Shown here piece after piece: positions 35,433 to 42,970 of a stretch of DNA of 64,000 nt. Origin of the DNA: Flavobacterium supellecticarium (GTDB taxonomy: Bacteria > Bacteroidota > Bacteroidia > Flavobacteriales > Flavobacteriaceae); the NCBI RefSeq assembly GCF_004801375.1, contig NZ_SSNZ01000002.1, positions 248,001 through 312,000 on the forward strand, given 5' to 3'. Below the pieces are notes generated by a model. It had not been told where the DNA came from. It searched no databases and saw nothing but the letters and a program-made list of their open reading frames with translations. The translations under genes were made by a program, and so were the position numbers. Each line of letters begins with the position of its first letter. The first letter of the stretch is position 1.

Positions 35433-37120
35433 TAATTTCCGATCAGGACTCCCGAAACATTCCACGAACTGAAACTATTTCCTTCCGGTGCGCCTTGCGG
35501 AATCCGAATCTGTATCGTATGTTTACCCGCTTTCAGATCGCCCAAAGCTATCATAACCGGATTGGTTACGGTTCCCGGACACCAGTTCGAACGACTGTAA
35601 TCGGATGAAGACAAGCCGTTGTTAAAATTCCCCGAAGCAGGATTAAACAATCGGTACGAACCACAATCCTGTCGCCAGGGTATAAAAGCAAATACTTCCT
35701 GTTGATCCAGGAAAATCCGGTTCTTTTTAGGGACAAATTCATCACCGTTTTCCCAACCGCCATGACCTGTGGTTATATAGCGAAGCTGTGCATTCGCAAC
35801 ATCGTTCGGTAAATCGAACGTAACCTCGAGGCCTTTGTCGGTATTAAACAGGGTCGCATAATCCTGTCCTGCCATTTCCATCACGTTAGTGGTATTAAAC
35901 AACGGTAAAACAAAACGATTGGCAGTTGCTGGCTTATCTCCTTTATGGATGGTAATGTCCAAACTGATTTTATGACCGCCTTTATCGTAGTTCCCGATAA
36001 AAGTTCCAACCCATACCGTTTTAGTACTTAAAGTACTTTGTAATTCCGAAATATCCTGACGATACGGGACAATCTCATGCCATTTTTTATCTTTTAAGGC
36101 GATATGATTGTATTGTTGGATGCCAAACGGAGTAAAGAAACGCATCAATTCCAATAGCGGACTATAATTAGTAGTACGAACAATGCCCTGATACTGTTTT
36201 CCATTTCCGTTGTCATAAACCGGAAGGGATTTTGCGCCATTTTTTAAACCATCTAAAAAAGAATGCGGCTGATCTTCCGGAATCACAAAAACGGAACCGG
36301 TACGATCGTAAGCATCACCATTGGATTGTTCCTGTAATTCGGTAAAAATCAGACTCCCGACAGGAATCTCTGGAAAGCTTACTTTTTTCAGAATAACGGT
36401 ACCATTCGCATACCGGAAGATGCTATCATTAGATTTGGACTGATCGGAGAAATTGATGATCTCGTTTTTAAAAACAGCTATCGTGGTAAACCGACTTTTC
36501 CAAAGTAAATCGCGATAGGTTAAGAGATCGGTTTTCGGGCCGTTAAAATTATTAAAGGCCATCTGGTAAGGTGATATTTTCTTTTGTTTTTCAATTTTAG
36601 TAGCGGTAATCACATAATTATTGTTACGCACCATTTCGAGTACCAATCCCAGATCGGCCCCTAATACGGTAGGTGCACCTTTTACTTTTAAGTCGGTGGT
36701 AAACCAAAGTTCGATCGTATTGGAATTGATAATTGTTTTGGCTTTTCGGCATTGGTAGCCCAGTATTATCTTGGTTTCCGGGCTAAGGTCAAATATTTGC
36801 TTGGATAGTGAAATACTATCAGTAGTCGCTGCATTTTTAGCCTTGTCCCAAAAAGCCAGTTGTGTGAAATTACGGGTGTTCAGATCGATAAACGTTTGTT
36901 CATAAGGAAAATCCGCTTTACCGGATTGAATGCTGGCACTCGAGAGTAAAGTTGTTTGATCAGTTGCCGCAAAAACCAGAATCGGATCCTGATTTTCGAG
37001 TACTTTTCCATTCGAACTTTTTAAGTAGGTTATCCTATAACCGTTGGACGGGATTATATCCCGTTGTGCGTACAGTATTCCGAAATGTAATACTAATACG
37101 ATCGCGAATAATTTTTTCAT
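35432..37120 (-). CDS. PNGase F-like peptide-N-glycosidase with GLPGLI-like N-terminal region
   Basis: 562 residues from ATG 37120; a TTG at 37141 lies in the -7 box and is rejected. Signal peptide ends near ILYAQ. Residues about 20-190 resemble GLPGLI-family proteins (KIILGYQCRKAKTII, ELWFTTDLKVKGAP, LGADLGLVLEM, ATKIEKQ). From about 255 the protein follows PNGase F: GDAYDRTGSVFV places Asp272 where the catalytic Asp lies, GHGGWENGDEF places Glu461 at the second catalytic position, and SNWCPG (511-516) matches the conserved GWCPG. The third PNGase F glutamate, in TETW, has no clear counterpart (WVGTFIG here). Expected to be secreted and to remove N-glycans from glycoproteins. The tail (SSWNVSGVLIGN) is not a T9SS sorting domain. 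Confidence 0.88.
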   Translation of the reverse strand: MKKLFAIVLVLHFGILYAQRDIIPSNGYRITYLKSSNGKVLENQDPILVFAATDQTTLLSSASIQSGKADFPYEQTFIDLNTRNFTQLAFWDKAKNAATTDSISLSKQIFDLSPETKIILGYQCRKAKTIINSNTIELWFTTDLKVKGAPTVLGADLGLVLEMVRNNNYVITATKIEKQKKISPYQMAFNNFNGPKTDLLTYRDLLWKSRFTTIAVFKNEIINFSDQSKSNDSIFRYANGTVILKKVSFPEIPVGSLIFTELQEQSNGDAYDRTGSVFVIPEDQPHSFLDGLKNGAKSLPVYDNGNGKQYQGIVRTTNYSPLLELMRFFTPFGIQQYNHIALKDKKWHEIVPYRQDISELQSTLSTKTVWVGTFIGNYDKGGHKISLDITIHKGDKPATANRFVLPLFNTTNVMEMAGQDYATLFNTDKGLEVTFDLPNDVANAQLRYITTGHGGWENGDEFVPKKNRIFLDQQEVFAFIPWRQDCGSYRLFNPASGNFNNGLSSSDYSRSNWCPGTVTNPVMIALGDLKAGKHTIQIRIPQGAPEGNSFSSWNVSGVLIGN

Positions 37121-37138
37121 TTTTTGTTGGTCGAGACA

Positions 37139-37146
37139 CAAAGATA
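37139..37146 (-). promoter_or_regulatory. -7 promoter element (TATCTTTG on the minus strand)
   Basis: Exact TAnnTTTG match reading leftward, 18 bp before the ATG at 37120. Confidence 0.55.
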
Positions 37147-37181
37147 ATTTTTTCTTAAATTAGAGATTTACTTTATATGCC

Positions 37182-38453
37182 ATGCAGGAGATTTTTTTAC
37201 ATTATATCTGGCAATACCAGAAGATTACCGCATTGCCGCTAAAAACAATTCAGGGAGAAGCACTACAAGTCCTTAAACCCGGAGAATACCACCAAGAAGA
37301 CGGACCGGATTTTTTCAATGCCTGTTTAATTATCGGAGGCCAGCGATGGGCAGGTAACGTGGAAATCCATTTAAAATCGTCCGATTGGTACTATCACCGA
37401 CACGAGATTAATAAAAAATACGACAATGTAATTCTGCATGTGGTCTGGGAACATGATATTGCTGTTTTTCGTCCTGATGGTTCCGAAATTCCGGTATTGG
37501 TACTAAAAGCCTATGTTCCGGATCAATTCTTAGCAGATTATTATCGATTGATAAAAGCGAAAAATTGGATTTTCTGTGAAAAAGACCTGCTCACAGTCGA
37601 ACCGATTTTCTGGCTAAAATGGAAAGAACGCCTTTTTTTAGAACGTTTGGAACGAAAAGTAAAACCAATTCAGATACTGTTAAAAGAAAATAAAAACGAC
37701 TGGGAAGCAACCTTGTTTTGTTGTCTGGCTAAAAGCTTCGGATTAAACAGTAATAGTGAAGCGTTTTATCAGATTGCGAGAGCTATCCCGTTTACCATCA
37801 TCCGAAAAGAACGATATGTGGCAGGCAATCTCGAAGCACTGTTTTTTGGGATGACAGCGTTATTAGATGAAGATAAGGAGGATCGGTATTTTTGTGATCT
37901 TAAACGAAAATGGAAGGAGCTAAAGAAAAAGTATCAGTTTCATTGGAGAGGTAGTATCCCGTTGCAATTTTATAAAGTACGACCCGATAATTTTCCAACG
38001 ATCCGACTGGTACAATTGGCCGGATTGTACCAACGATATCCGAATTTATTTGATGTCCTTATTCATTGTAATACGCTTGATGCATTTTACAAGATCTTTA
38101 CTATTGAAATCCCGGAATATTGGAATACCCATTATCGGTTTGATACGGTAAGTTCCGGAAAAGAGAAAGTCAAAAAGATAAGCATAAGTTTCCGGCAATT
38201 ACTTTTTATAAACGCTATTTTGCCGCTACGATTTTTATATGCCCGTTATTTCGGGAATGATTTTTCCGAAGAATTACTGGACATGGCACGGGAAATAGCA
38301 CCGGAACGGAATAGTATCACCGACCGGTTTAAACAATTGGGAATAACGATCGAAAGCGCTTTCGATAGTCAGGCGATGTTGCAATTAAAAAAAGAATATT
38401 GTAATTATAAAAGATGCCTGCATTGTGATATCGGAAAAAAGCTATTGGGATAA
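37182..38453 (+). CDS. DUF2851 family protein
   Basis: 423 residues. Conserved Bacteroidota protein of unknown function, recognised by FLHYIWQYQ at the start, PGEYHQEDGPDFFNACLIIGGQRWAGNVEIH, and HVVWEHDIAVFR. The first 120 residues form the conserved core; the C-terminal part is helical with a terminal CNYKRCLHCDIGKKLLG that has three Cys in a possible small metal site. No signal peptide or membrane segment. Divergent from the PNGase F-like gene and first in the group leading to rpsU. I do not know its role. Confidence 0.9.
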   Translation: MQEIFLHYIWQYQKITALPLKTIQGEALQVLKPGEYHQEDGPDFFNACLIIGGQRWAGNVEIHLKSSDWYYHRHEINKKYDNVILHVVWEHDIAVFRPDGSEIPVLVLKAYVPDQFLADYYRLIKAKNWIFCEKDLLTVEPIFWLKWKERLFLERLERKVKPIQILLKENKNDWEATLFCCLAKSFGLNSNSEAFYQIARAIPFTIIRKERYVAGNLEALFFGMTALLDEDKEDRYFCDLKRKWKELKKKYQFHWRGSIPLQFYKVRPDNFPTIRLVQLAGLYQRYPNLFDVLIHCNTLDAFYKIFTIEIPEYWNTHYRFDTVSSGKEKVKKISISFRQLLFINAILPLRFLYARYFGNDFSEELLDMAREIAPERNSITDRFKQLGITIESAFDSQAMLQLKKEYCNYKRCLHCDIGKKLLG

Positions 38454-38476
38454 TCGAACGGAAAACCGTATTTTTG
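38445..38476 (+). promoter_or_regulatory. Promoter of the PspC-domain gene
   Basis: TTG at 38445-38447, 21-bp spacer, TATTTTTG at 38469-38476; the -33 box lies inside the end of the DUF2851 gene. The ATG at 38494 is 17 bp downstream. Confidence 0.65.
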
Positions 38477-38493
38477 AATCAAATTAAAAACAG

Positions 38494-38721
38494 ATGAACC
38501 TGATCACCAACATACGTCATTTTTTTGAAAAGCACGGATTCGAAGTGTCGTCACGATTAGCCGACCGGTTAGGGATGCGGGCAACCAGTGTTCGGCTGTT
38601 TTTTATTTACCTGTCGTTTTTTACGGTCGGCTTGTGGTTTGGCGTCTATCTGACGCTGGCATTCTGGTTACGCTTAAAAGACATGGTTTATACCAAACGG
38701 AGTTCCGTTTTTGACCTCTGA
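38494..38721 (+). CDS. PspC-domain small membrane protein
   Basis: 75 residues. A short cytoplasmic helical start (ITNIRHFFEKHGFEVSSRLADRLGM) precedes a membrane segment (VRLFFIYLSFFTVGLWFGVYLTLAFWL), then a basic tail. This fits the PspC family, whose members in phage-shock systems sit in the inner membrane; in flavobacteria the lone gene occurs at this position. No PspA or PspB is present here. The next gene starts 6 bp downstream. Confidence 0.85.
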   Translation: MNLITNIRHFFEKHGFEVSSRLADRLGMRATSVRLFFIYLSFFTVGLWFGVYLTLAFWLRLKDMVYTKRSSVFDL

Positions 38722-38727
38722 TAAAAA

Positions 38728-39609
38728 ATGGACAGCAACAACAAATACGGACTAAAATTTACGCGGGCGCAGCGAAGTGGTGTTTTTGTATTGTTGTTAC
38801 TACTACTGGGAATACAACTTCTGATTTACTTTACCGGACAATTGCCACATACTTCAGAGGTGAATCCGGAATCCGAAAAATGGTTGTCGCAACAAATAAC
38901 AATCGACAGTCTCAAACGGCAAAATCAAACATCCAAAATTCAACTACAACCGTTTAATCCGAATTTTATTTCCGATTATAAAGGATATATTGTAGGAATG
39001 ACGGTAGCCGAAATCGATCGGTTACAGGCTTTTCGGGCCCAAAATAAATATGTCAACTCAGTAGCGGAATTTCGTCAGGTTACCCAAATGGACGAAAAAC
39101 GACTTGCCGAAATAGCGCCCTACTTTAAATTCCCGGAATGGGTTAATCAAAAAATACACAAAACACAATCCGTTTCATATCCGATAGCAAAGCGACAGGA
39201 AAAAAAAGACTTCCAAATCGATATCAACAAAGCCACCCGTGAAGAACTACGAAAAATATTCGGAATAGGGGAAGCTTTATCCGAACGGATTCTAAAAGAA
39301 AAAGAAAAATTCGGCGCCTTTGTCAGCACAGAGCAATTCCGTTATATTTGGGGATTGTCGGATGAAGTGATCGAACAACTGATACATCACTTCCCGGTGA
39401 TCAATCCACCGGAAATAAAAAAGATTGATATTAATAACGCCTCACTGAAAGAATTGGCACAGTTTCCGTATTTCCGATACGGGATTGCAAAGCAGATTAT
39501 TACCTATCGTAGTATGATTGGCCTGATAAAATCCAAAGAAGACTTAACAAAAATTAAAGAATTCCCAGTTGAAAAAGTTGATATAATTGCCTTATATTTG
39601 GATTTTTAA
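38728..39609 (+). CDS. Helix-hairpin-helix protein, ComEA-like, membrane anchored
   Basis: 293 residues. One N-terminal membrane segment (GVFVLLLLLLGIQLLIYFTG, about 18-37). The rest holds three helix-hairpin-helix-like units with the ComEA signature: about 90-130, DINKATREELRKIFGIGEALSERILKEK (about 168-195), and DINNASLKELAQFPYFRYGIAKQIITYR (about 235-262). ComEA-type proteins bind DNA in the periplasm during uptake. Here it may act likewise, or have another nucleic-acid role; no other competence gene is near. The next ATG lies 16 bp after the stop. Confidence 0.87.
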   Translation: MDSNNKYGLKFTRAQRSGVFVLLLLLLGIQLLIYFTGQLPHTSEVNPESEKWLSQQITIDSLKRQNQTSKIQLQPFNPNFISDYKGYIVGMTVAEIDRLQAFRAQNKYVNSVAEFRQVTQMDEKRLAEIAPYFKFPEWVNQKIHKTQSVSYPIAKRQEKKDFQIDINKATREELRKIFGIGEALSERILKEKEKFGAFVSTEQFRYIWGLSDEVIEQLIHHFPVINPPEIKKIDINNASLKELAQFPYFRYGIAKQIITYRSMIGLIKSKEDLTKIKEFPVEKVDIIALYLDF

Positions 39610-39625
39610 ACAAACAAACAGCAAA

Positions 39626-40768
39626 ATGAATTTTGAATACAATGAAACGCAAGCTATGATCGCTCAGTCGATCAGAGACTTTGCCGAACAAAACATTCGT
39701 CCTAATATTATGGAATGGGACGAAGCGCAGACTTTTCCTGTCGATTTATTCAAAAAATTAGGAGAAATGGGATTCATGGGGGTTTTAGTACCGGAAGAAC
39801 TGGGCGGATCCGGTTTGGGTTACCATGAATACATTACTATTGTAGAAGAAATATCAAAAGTAGATCCTTCAATTGGTTTATCGGTAGCGGCACACAACTC
39901 GCTTTGTACAAACCATATCCTGACATTCGGAAATGAAGAGCAGAAAAAAAGATGGATTCCAAAATTAGCAACAGCCGAGTGGATTGGAGCCTGGGGATTA
40001 ACCGAGCACAATACGGGTTCGGATGCAGGAGGAATGAATACCACTGCGGTTAAAGATGGTGATGAGTGGGTGATCAACGGAGCAAAAAACTTTATCACAC
40101 ATGCGAAATCGGGTAACGTTGCGGTAGTAATCGTTCGTACGGGTGAAAAAGGGGATTCCAGGGGAATGACAGCTTTTGTAATCGAACACGGAACACCGGG
40201 ATTCTCAAGTGGAAGAAAAGAAAACAAACTGGGAATGCGTGCCAGCGAAACGGCAGAGTTGATTTTTGACAATTGTCGTATCCCGGATGCAAACCGTTTG
40301 GGAGAAGTAGGCGAAGGATTTATCCAGGCTATGAAAATTTTGGATGGCGGACGTATTTCAATTGGAGCTTTATCGTTAGGAATTGCAAAAGGAGCTTATG
40401 AAGCGGCTTTAAAATATTCAAAAGAGCGTCACCAGTTTGGAAAAGCGATCAGCGAATTCCAGGGGATTTCCTTTAAGCTGGCGGATATGGCGACCGAAAT
40501 TGAAGCATCGGAATTATTATTACACAAAGCGGCGTTCCTTAAAAACAACCACAAACCGGTAACAACATTAGGAGCTATGGCTAAAATGTATGCATCAGAA
40601 GTTTGTGTTAAAGTAGCTAACGAAGCCGTTCAGATTCACGGCGGTTATGGGTATACTAAAGACTTTCCGGTTGAGAAATTCTATAGAGATTCCAAATTAT
40701 GTACGATCGGAGAAGGAACCACTGAAATTCAGAAACTGGTTATCTCCAGAAATATTCTAAAAGGATAA
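39626..40768 (+). CDS. Acyl-CoA dehydrogenase
   Basis: 380 residues from ATG 39626, the usual length; an upstream in-frame ATG at 39587 overlaps the preceding gene. FAD flavoenzyme that oxidises acyl-CoA to trans-2-enoyl-CoA. Motifs: GAWGLTEHNTGSDAGGM (FAD and acyl contacts), NKLGMRASETAELIF, VQIHGGYGYTKDFPVEKFYRD, and CTIGEGTTEIQ with the catalytic base Glu363. It resembles short- and branched-chain members; exact chain length cannot be read from the sequence. No other beta-oxidation gene is linked. Confidence 0.95.
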   Translation: MNFEYNETQAMIAQSIRDFAEQNIRPNIMEWDEAQTFPVDLFKKLGEMGFMGVLVPEELGGSGLGYHEYITIVEEISKVDPSIGLSVAAHNSLCTNHILTFGNEEQKKRWIPKLATAEWIGAWGLTEHNTGSDAGGMNTTAVKDGDEWVINGAKNFITHAKSGNVAVVIVRTGEKGDSRGMTAFVIEHGTPGFSSGRKENKLGMRASETAELIFDNCRIPDANRLGEVGEGFIQAMKILDGGRISIGALSLGIAKGAYEAALKYSKERHQFGKAISEFQGISFKLADMATEIEASELLLHKAAFLKNNHKPVTTLGAMAKMYASEVCVKVANEAVQIHGGYGYTKDFPVEKFYRDSKLCTIGEGTTEIQKLVISRNILKG

Positions 40769-40787
40769 TGAATTGATCATATTGCAT

Positions 40788-40816
40788 AAAAACCCGGTCT
40801 GTTGACTGGGTTTTTT
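40788..40816 (+). terminator. Terminator of the acyl-CoA dehydrogenase gene
   Basis: Stem AAACCCGGTC / GACTGGGTTT (one G-U pair), loop TGTT, followed by T-run, 20 bp after the stop codon. Confidence 0.88.
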
Positions 40817-40831
40817 ATTACACCTGATTTT

Positions 40832-40862
40832 CACCTGACAGGTTTTTAAAACCTGTCAGGTG
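40832..40862. repeat. Palindromic repeat (CACCTGACAGG family), copy 3
   Basis: Perfect 15-bp stem CACCTGACAGGTTTT / AAAACCTGTCAGGTG around a single base. Same arm sequence as copies at 20420-20466 and 20535-20580. It directly follows the terminator. Confidence 0.85.
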
Positions 40863-40925
40863 TGTTTAACAAGGTTTGTAGGATCATTTTTAACTAGGGA
40901 AGTTTAATAAATGTTGTTTTCTGTT

Positions 40926-40954
40926 TTGTAATCAAAAATAAAGTTATACTTTTG
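40926..40954 (+). promoter_or_regulatory. rpsU promoter
   Basis: TTG at 40926-40928, 18-bp spacer, TACTTTTG at 40947-40954. Both boxes match the Bacteroidota consensus. It predicts a leader of about 25 bases that contains the strong ribosome binding site. Confidence 0.8.
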
Positions 40955-40968
40955 CACCCATTAACGAG

Positions 40969-40976
40969 AGGAGGTG
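40969..40976 (+). promoter_or_regulatory. Exceptional Shine-Dalgarno sequence of rpsU
   Basis: AGGAGGTG, fully complementary to the 16S 3' end, 9 bp before the ATG at 40984. Almost no other gene in the window has such a site. Flavobacterial ribosomes hide their anti-SD using bS21 and neighbours, and bS21 is the product of this gene, so this SD probably gives feedback: it would be read best when bS21 is scarce. That mechanism is established for relatives; here it is inferred from the site. Confidence 0.9.
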
Positions 40977-40983
40977 TTATATT

Positions 40984-41178
40984 ATGTTGATTATACCAAT
41001 TAAGGACGGAGAAAATATTGATAGAGCGTTAAAACGTTACAAAAGAAAATTCGACAAAACGGGAGTTGTTAGACAATTAAGAAGTCGTCAGGCATTCACG
41101 AAACCGTCAGTAACAAGAAGAGCTCAGATTCAAAAAGCAGCTTATATTCAGACACTAAGAGATTCTTTAGAGAATTAG
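40984..41178 (+). CDS. rpsU: 30S ribosomal protein bS21
   Basis: 64 residues, basic: MLIIPIKDGENIDRALKRYKRK ... FTKPSVTRRAQIQKAAY. Typical bS21 with N-terminal IPIKDGENIDRALKR. It binds near the 16S 3' end on the 30S platform and in this group helps to mask the anti-Shine-Dalgarno. Own promoter and a very strong terminator. Confidence 0.97.
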   Translation: MLIIPIKDGENIDRALKRYKRKFDKTGVVRQLRSRQAFTKPSVTRRAQIQKAAYIQTLRDSLEN

Positions 41179-41200
41179 TAGTTTTTGAATTTTACTATAG

Positions 41201-41238
41201 CCGTTAGTAGCAAAGTTTTTTAACTTTGCTACTAACGG
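41201..41238 (+). terminator. rpsU terminator
   Basis: Perfect 17-bp stem CCGTTAGTAGCAAAGTT and its complement with a 4-base loop, followed by seven T. It sits 13 bp before the xerC ATG, so xerC needs its own start or strong read-through. Confidence 0.95.
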
Positions 41239-41251
41239 TTTTTTTATTTTT

Positions 41252-42160
41252 ATGCGAACAATTTTACAGGCCTATCAGGACTACCTTCAGAAAGAGAAAA
41301 ACTACTCGCGACACACATTGACGGCTTATGTGAATGATGTGCAGTTTTTTGCAGTCTTTCTGGAAGAGCAGGGTTTTGAAGTAGTGCTGGAAAAAGTAAA
41401 CTACAGTCATGTTCGATCCTGGATTGTAATGTTGGTCGAATCGGGAATGGCGACACTCTCGGTAAACCGCAAAGTGTCTTCTTTAAAATCGTTTTATCGA
41501 TTTTTGTTAAAAACAAAACAAATAGAAGTTAATCCGCTTCAAAAACATAAGGCGTTAAAAGTGGCGCGAAAGGTTCAGATTCCGTTTTCGGAAAAAGAAT
41601 TGGATCGGGTTTTTGAGGTGTTGGGAGAAGAGGATGGGTTTGAGGAAATCCGCAACCGTCTGATAGTAGAGCTTTTTTATACGTTGGGGTTAAGACGTTC
41701 GGAATTAATAGGGTTAAAATGGGTGGATTATAATGTGCATTCGAAAACGTTAAAGGTTTTAGGGAAGCGCAATAAAGAGCGTTTGTTGCCCGTTTTGGAT
41801 TGTACAGACAGGTTAATTAATCGTTATCTTGCAGAAAGAAAAAAGTTAATTTCGATAGCGGATAATGATTTGTTAATATTGAGCCAAAAAGGGAACAAAG
41901 TCAGTGAATCGTTTGTTTATCGATTAATAAATGATTACTTTAGTACTGTCTCTGAAAAGGTAAAAAAGAGTCCCCACGTTCTTAGGCATACCTTTGCGAC
42001 GCATTTGCTGAACAATGGTGCCGATATAAATTCAGTTAAGGAATTGTTAGGGCATGCTAGTTTGTCGTCGACCCAAATTTACACACACAGCAGTCTGGCT
42101 GAGTTAAAAAAAGTATACCGGGACGCGCATCCCAGAAGTCGTGATAATTCCGAAAATTAA
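41252..42160 (+). CDS. xerC: XerC/D-type tyrosine recombinase
   Basis: 302 residues. N-terminal SAM-like DNA-binding domain (1-95, QDYLQKEKNYSRHTLTAYVNDV) and C-terminal catalytic domain with the full set: Arg148 (GLRRSEL), Lys172 (GKRNKER), His242 and Arg245 (PHVLRHTFATHLL), His268 (LGHAS) and the nucleophile Tyr277 (IYTHSS). Length and position between rpsU and hpf are those of the housekeeping recombinase that resolves chromosome dimers at dif, not a mobile integrase. Which Xer it is (C or D) cannot be told with certainty. Confidence 0.92.
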   Translation: MRTILQAYQDYLQKEKNYSRHTLTAYVNDVQFFAVFLEEQGFEVVLEKVNYSHVRSWIVMLVESGMATLSVNRKVSSLKSFYRFLLKTKQIEVNPLQKHKALKVARKVQIPFSEKELDRVFEVLGEEDGFEEIRNRLIVELFYTLGLRRSELIGLKWVDYNVHSKTLKVLGKRNKERLLPVLDCTDRLINRYLAERKKLISIADNDLLILSQKGNKVSESFVYRLINDYFSTVSEKVKKSPHVLRHTFATHLLNNGADINSVKELLGHASLSSTQIYTHSSLAELKKVYRDAHPRSRDNSEN

Positions 42161-42179
42161 CCCATTAAAAGTTTTTATT

Positions 42180-42482
42180 ATGAAAGTAAATGTTCAGGCT
42201 GTCAATTTTAATGTTGACAAAAAGCTAATTGGTTTTGTTCATGACAGATTAGGGAAATTAGAAAAGTACTACGACAAAGTTGTTTCTTCCGACGTGTTTT
42301 TGAAAGTTGAAAATACCAGCGATAAAGAGAATAAAATAGTGGAGGTAAAAATCAGTGTTCCTGGAGATGAATTTGTAGTGAAAAAACAAAGCAAAAGTTT
42401 TGAAGAGGCAGTCGACCTGTCTGCGGATTCTTTAGAACGTTTATTATTAAAAAGAAAAGGTAGGATAAGAACACATATTTAA
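42180..42482 (+). CDS. hpf: Ribosome hibernation promoting factor (short HPF/RaiA type)
   Basis: 100 residues from ATG 42180; an upstream in-frame start at 42141 overlaps xerC. MKVNVQAVNFNVDKKLIGFVHDRLGKLEKYYD and the later QSKSFEEAVDLSADSLERLLLKRKGR show the beta-alpha-beta-beta-beta-alpha fold of the S30AE / sigma-54 modulation family. Binds the decoding region of idle ribosomes; short type without the C-terminal dimerising domain. Immediately follows xerC. Confidence 0.93.
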   Translation: MKVNVQAVNFNVDKKLIGFVHDRLGKLEKYYDKVVSSDVFLKVENTSDKENKIVEVKISVPGDEFVVKKQSKSFEEAVDLSADSLERLLLKRKGRIRTHI

Positions 42483-42564
42483 GCGATGGGATTCTTTTTG
42501 AGGGCTTTACAAATTTGTTTCTAAAATAAATTTAAGAAGAAATAAAAAAAAGATGAAAAATGTT

Positions 42565-42593
42565 TTGATTAAAAAATAAATTCTATACATTTG
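42565..42593 (+). promoter_or_regulatory. Promoter of the tRNA-tuf operon
   Basis: TTG at 42565-42567, 18-bp spacer, TACATTTG at 42586-42593. Same spacing as the rpsU promoter. Transcription should start around 42597. Confidence 0.8.
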
Positions 42594-42594
42594 C

Positions 42595-42620
42595 AGTCCG
42601 TTAGAAATAGCGGACTTTTT
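42595..42620 (+). terminator. Leader hairpin with T-run before the first tRNA
   Basis: 9-bp stem AGTCCGTTA / TAGCGGACT closed by a GAAA tetraloop (42604-42607) and followed by six T. It begins at the predicted transcription start and has the form of an intrinsic terminator between the promoter and tRNA-Thr; a start a few bases in would still leave 7 pairs. Confidence 0.7.
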
Positions 42621-42630
42621 TATTACTGAT

Positions 42631-42704
42631 GCCGGTGTAGCTCAGCTGGCTAGAGCAGCTGATTTGTAATCAGCAGGTCGTGGGTTCGAGTCCCTCCATC
42701 GGCT
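42631..42704 (+). tRNA. tRNA-Thr (UGU)
   Basis: 74 bases. Acceptor GCCGGTG / CATCGGC, D-arm with TAGCTCAGCTGG, anticodon loop TTTGTAA (anticodon TGT) on a CTGAT / ATCAG stem, T-arm GGGTTCGAGTCCC. Discriminator T; CCA not encoded. Confidence 0.96.
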
Positions 42705-42733
42705 CAAAGTTTGGTAACTGTAATAAAATTGTA

Positions 42734-42818
<85 letters not shown>

Positions 42819-42842
42819 GGTTCCGGAAACGGAAAAACACCA

Positions 42843-42914
42843 GCCGGTGTAGCTCAGGGGTAGAGTGCTTCCTTGGTAAGGAAGAGGTCACGGGTTCAAA
42901 TCCCGTCATTGGCT
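42843..42914 (+). tRNA. tRNA-Thr (GGU)
   Basis: 72 bases. Acceptor GCCGGTG / CATTGGC (two G-U pairs), anticodon loop TTGGTAA (GGT) on a CTTCC / GGAAG stem, T-arm CGGGTTCAAATCCCG. Second threonine isoacceptor in the operon. Confidence 0.96.
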
Positions 42915-42970
42915 CAAGGTTTAGAAGAATTTGAACACTAATTATATAACTAAGATTAAATTATTAAATC

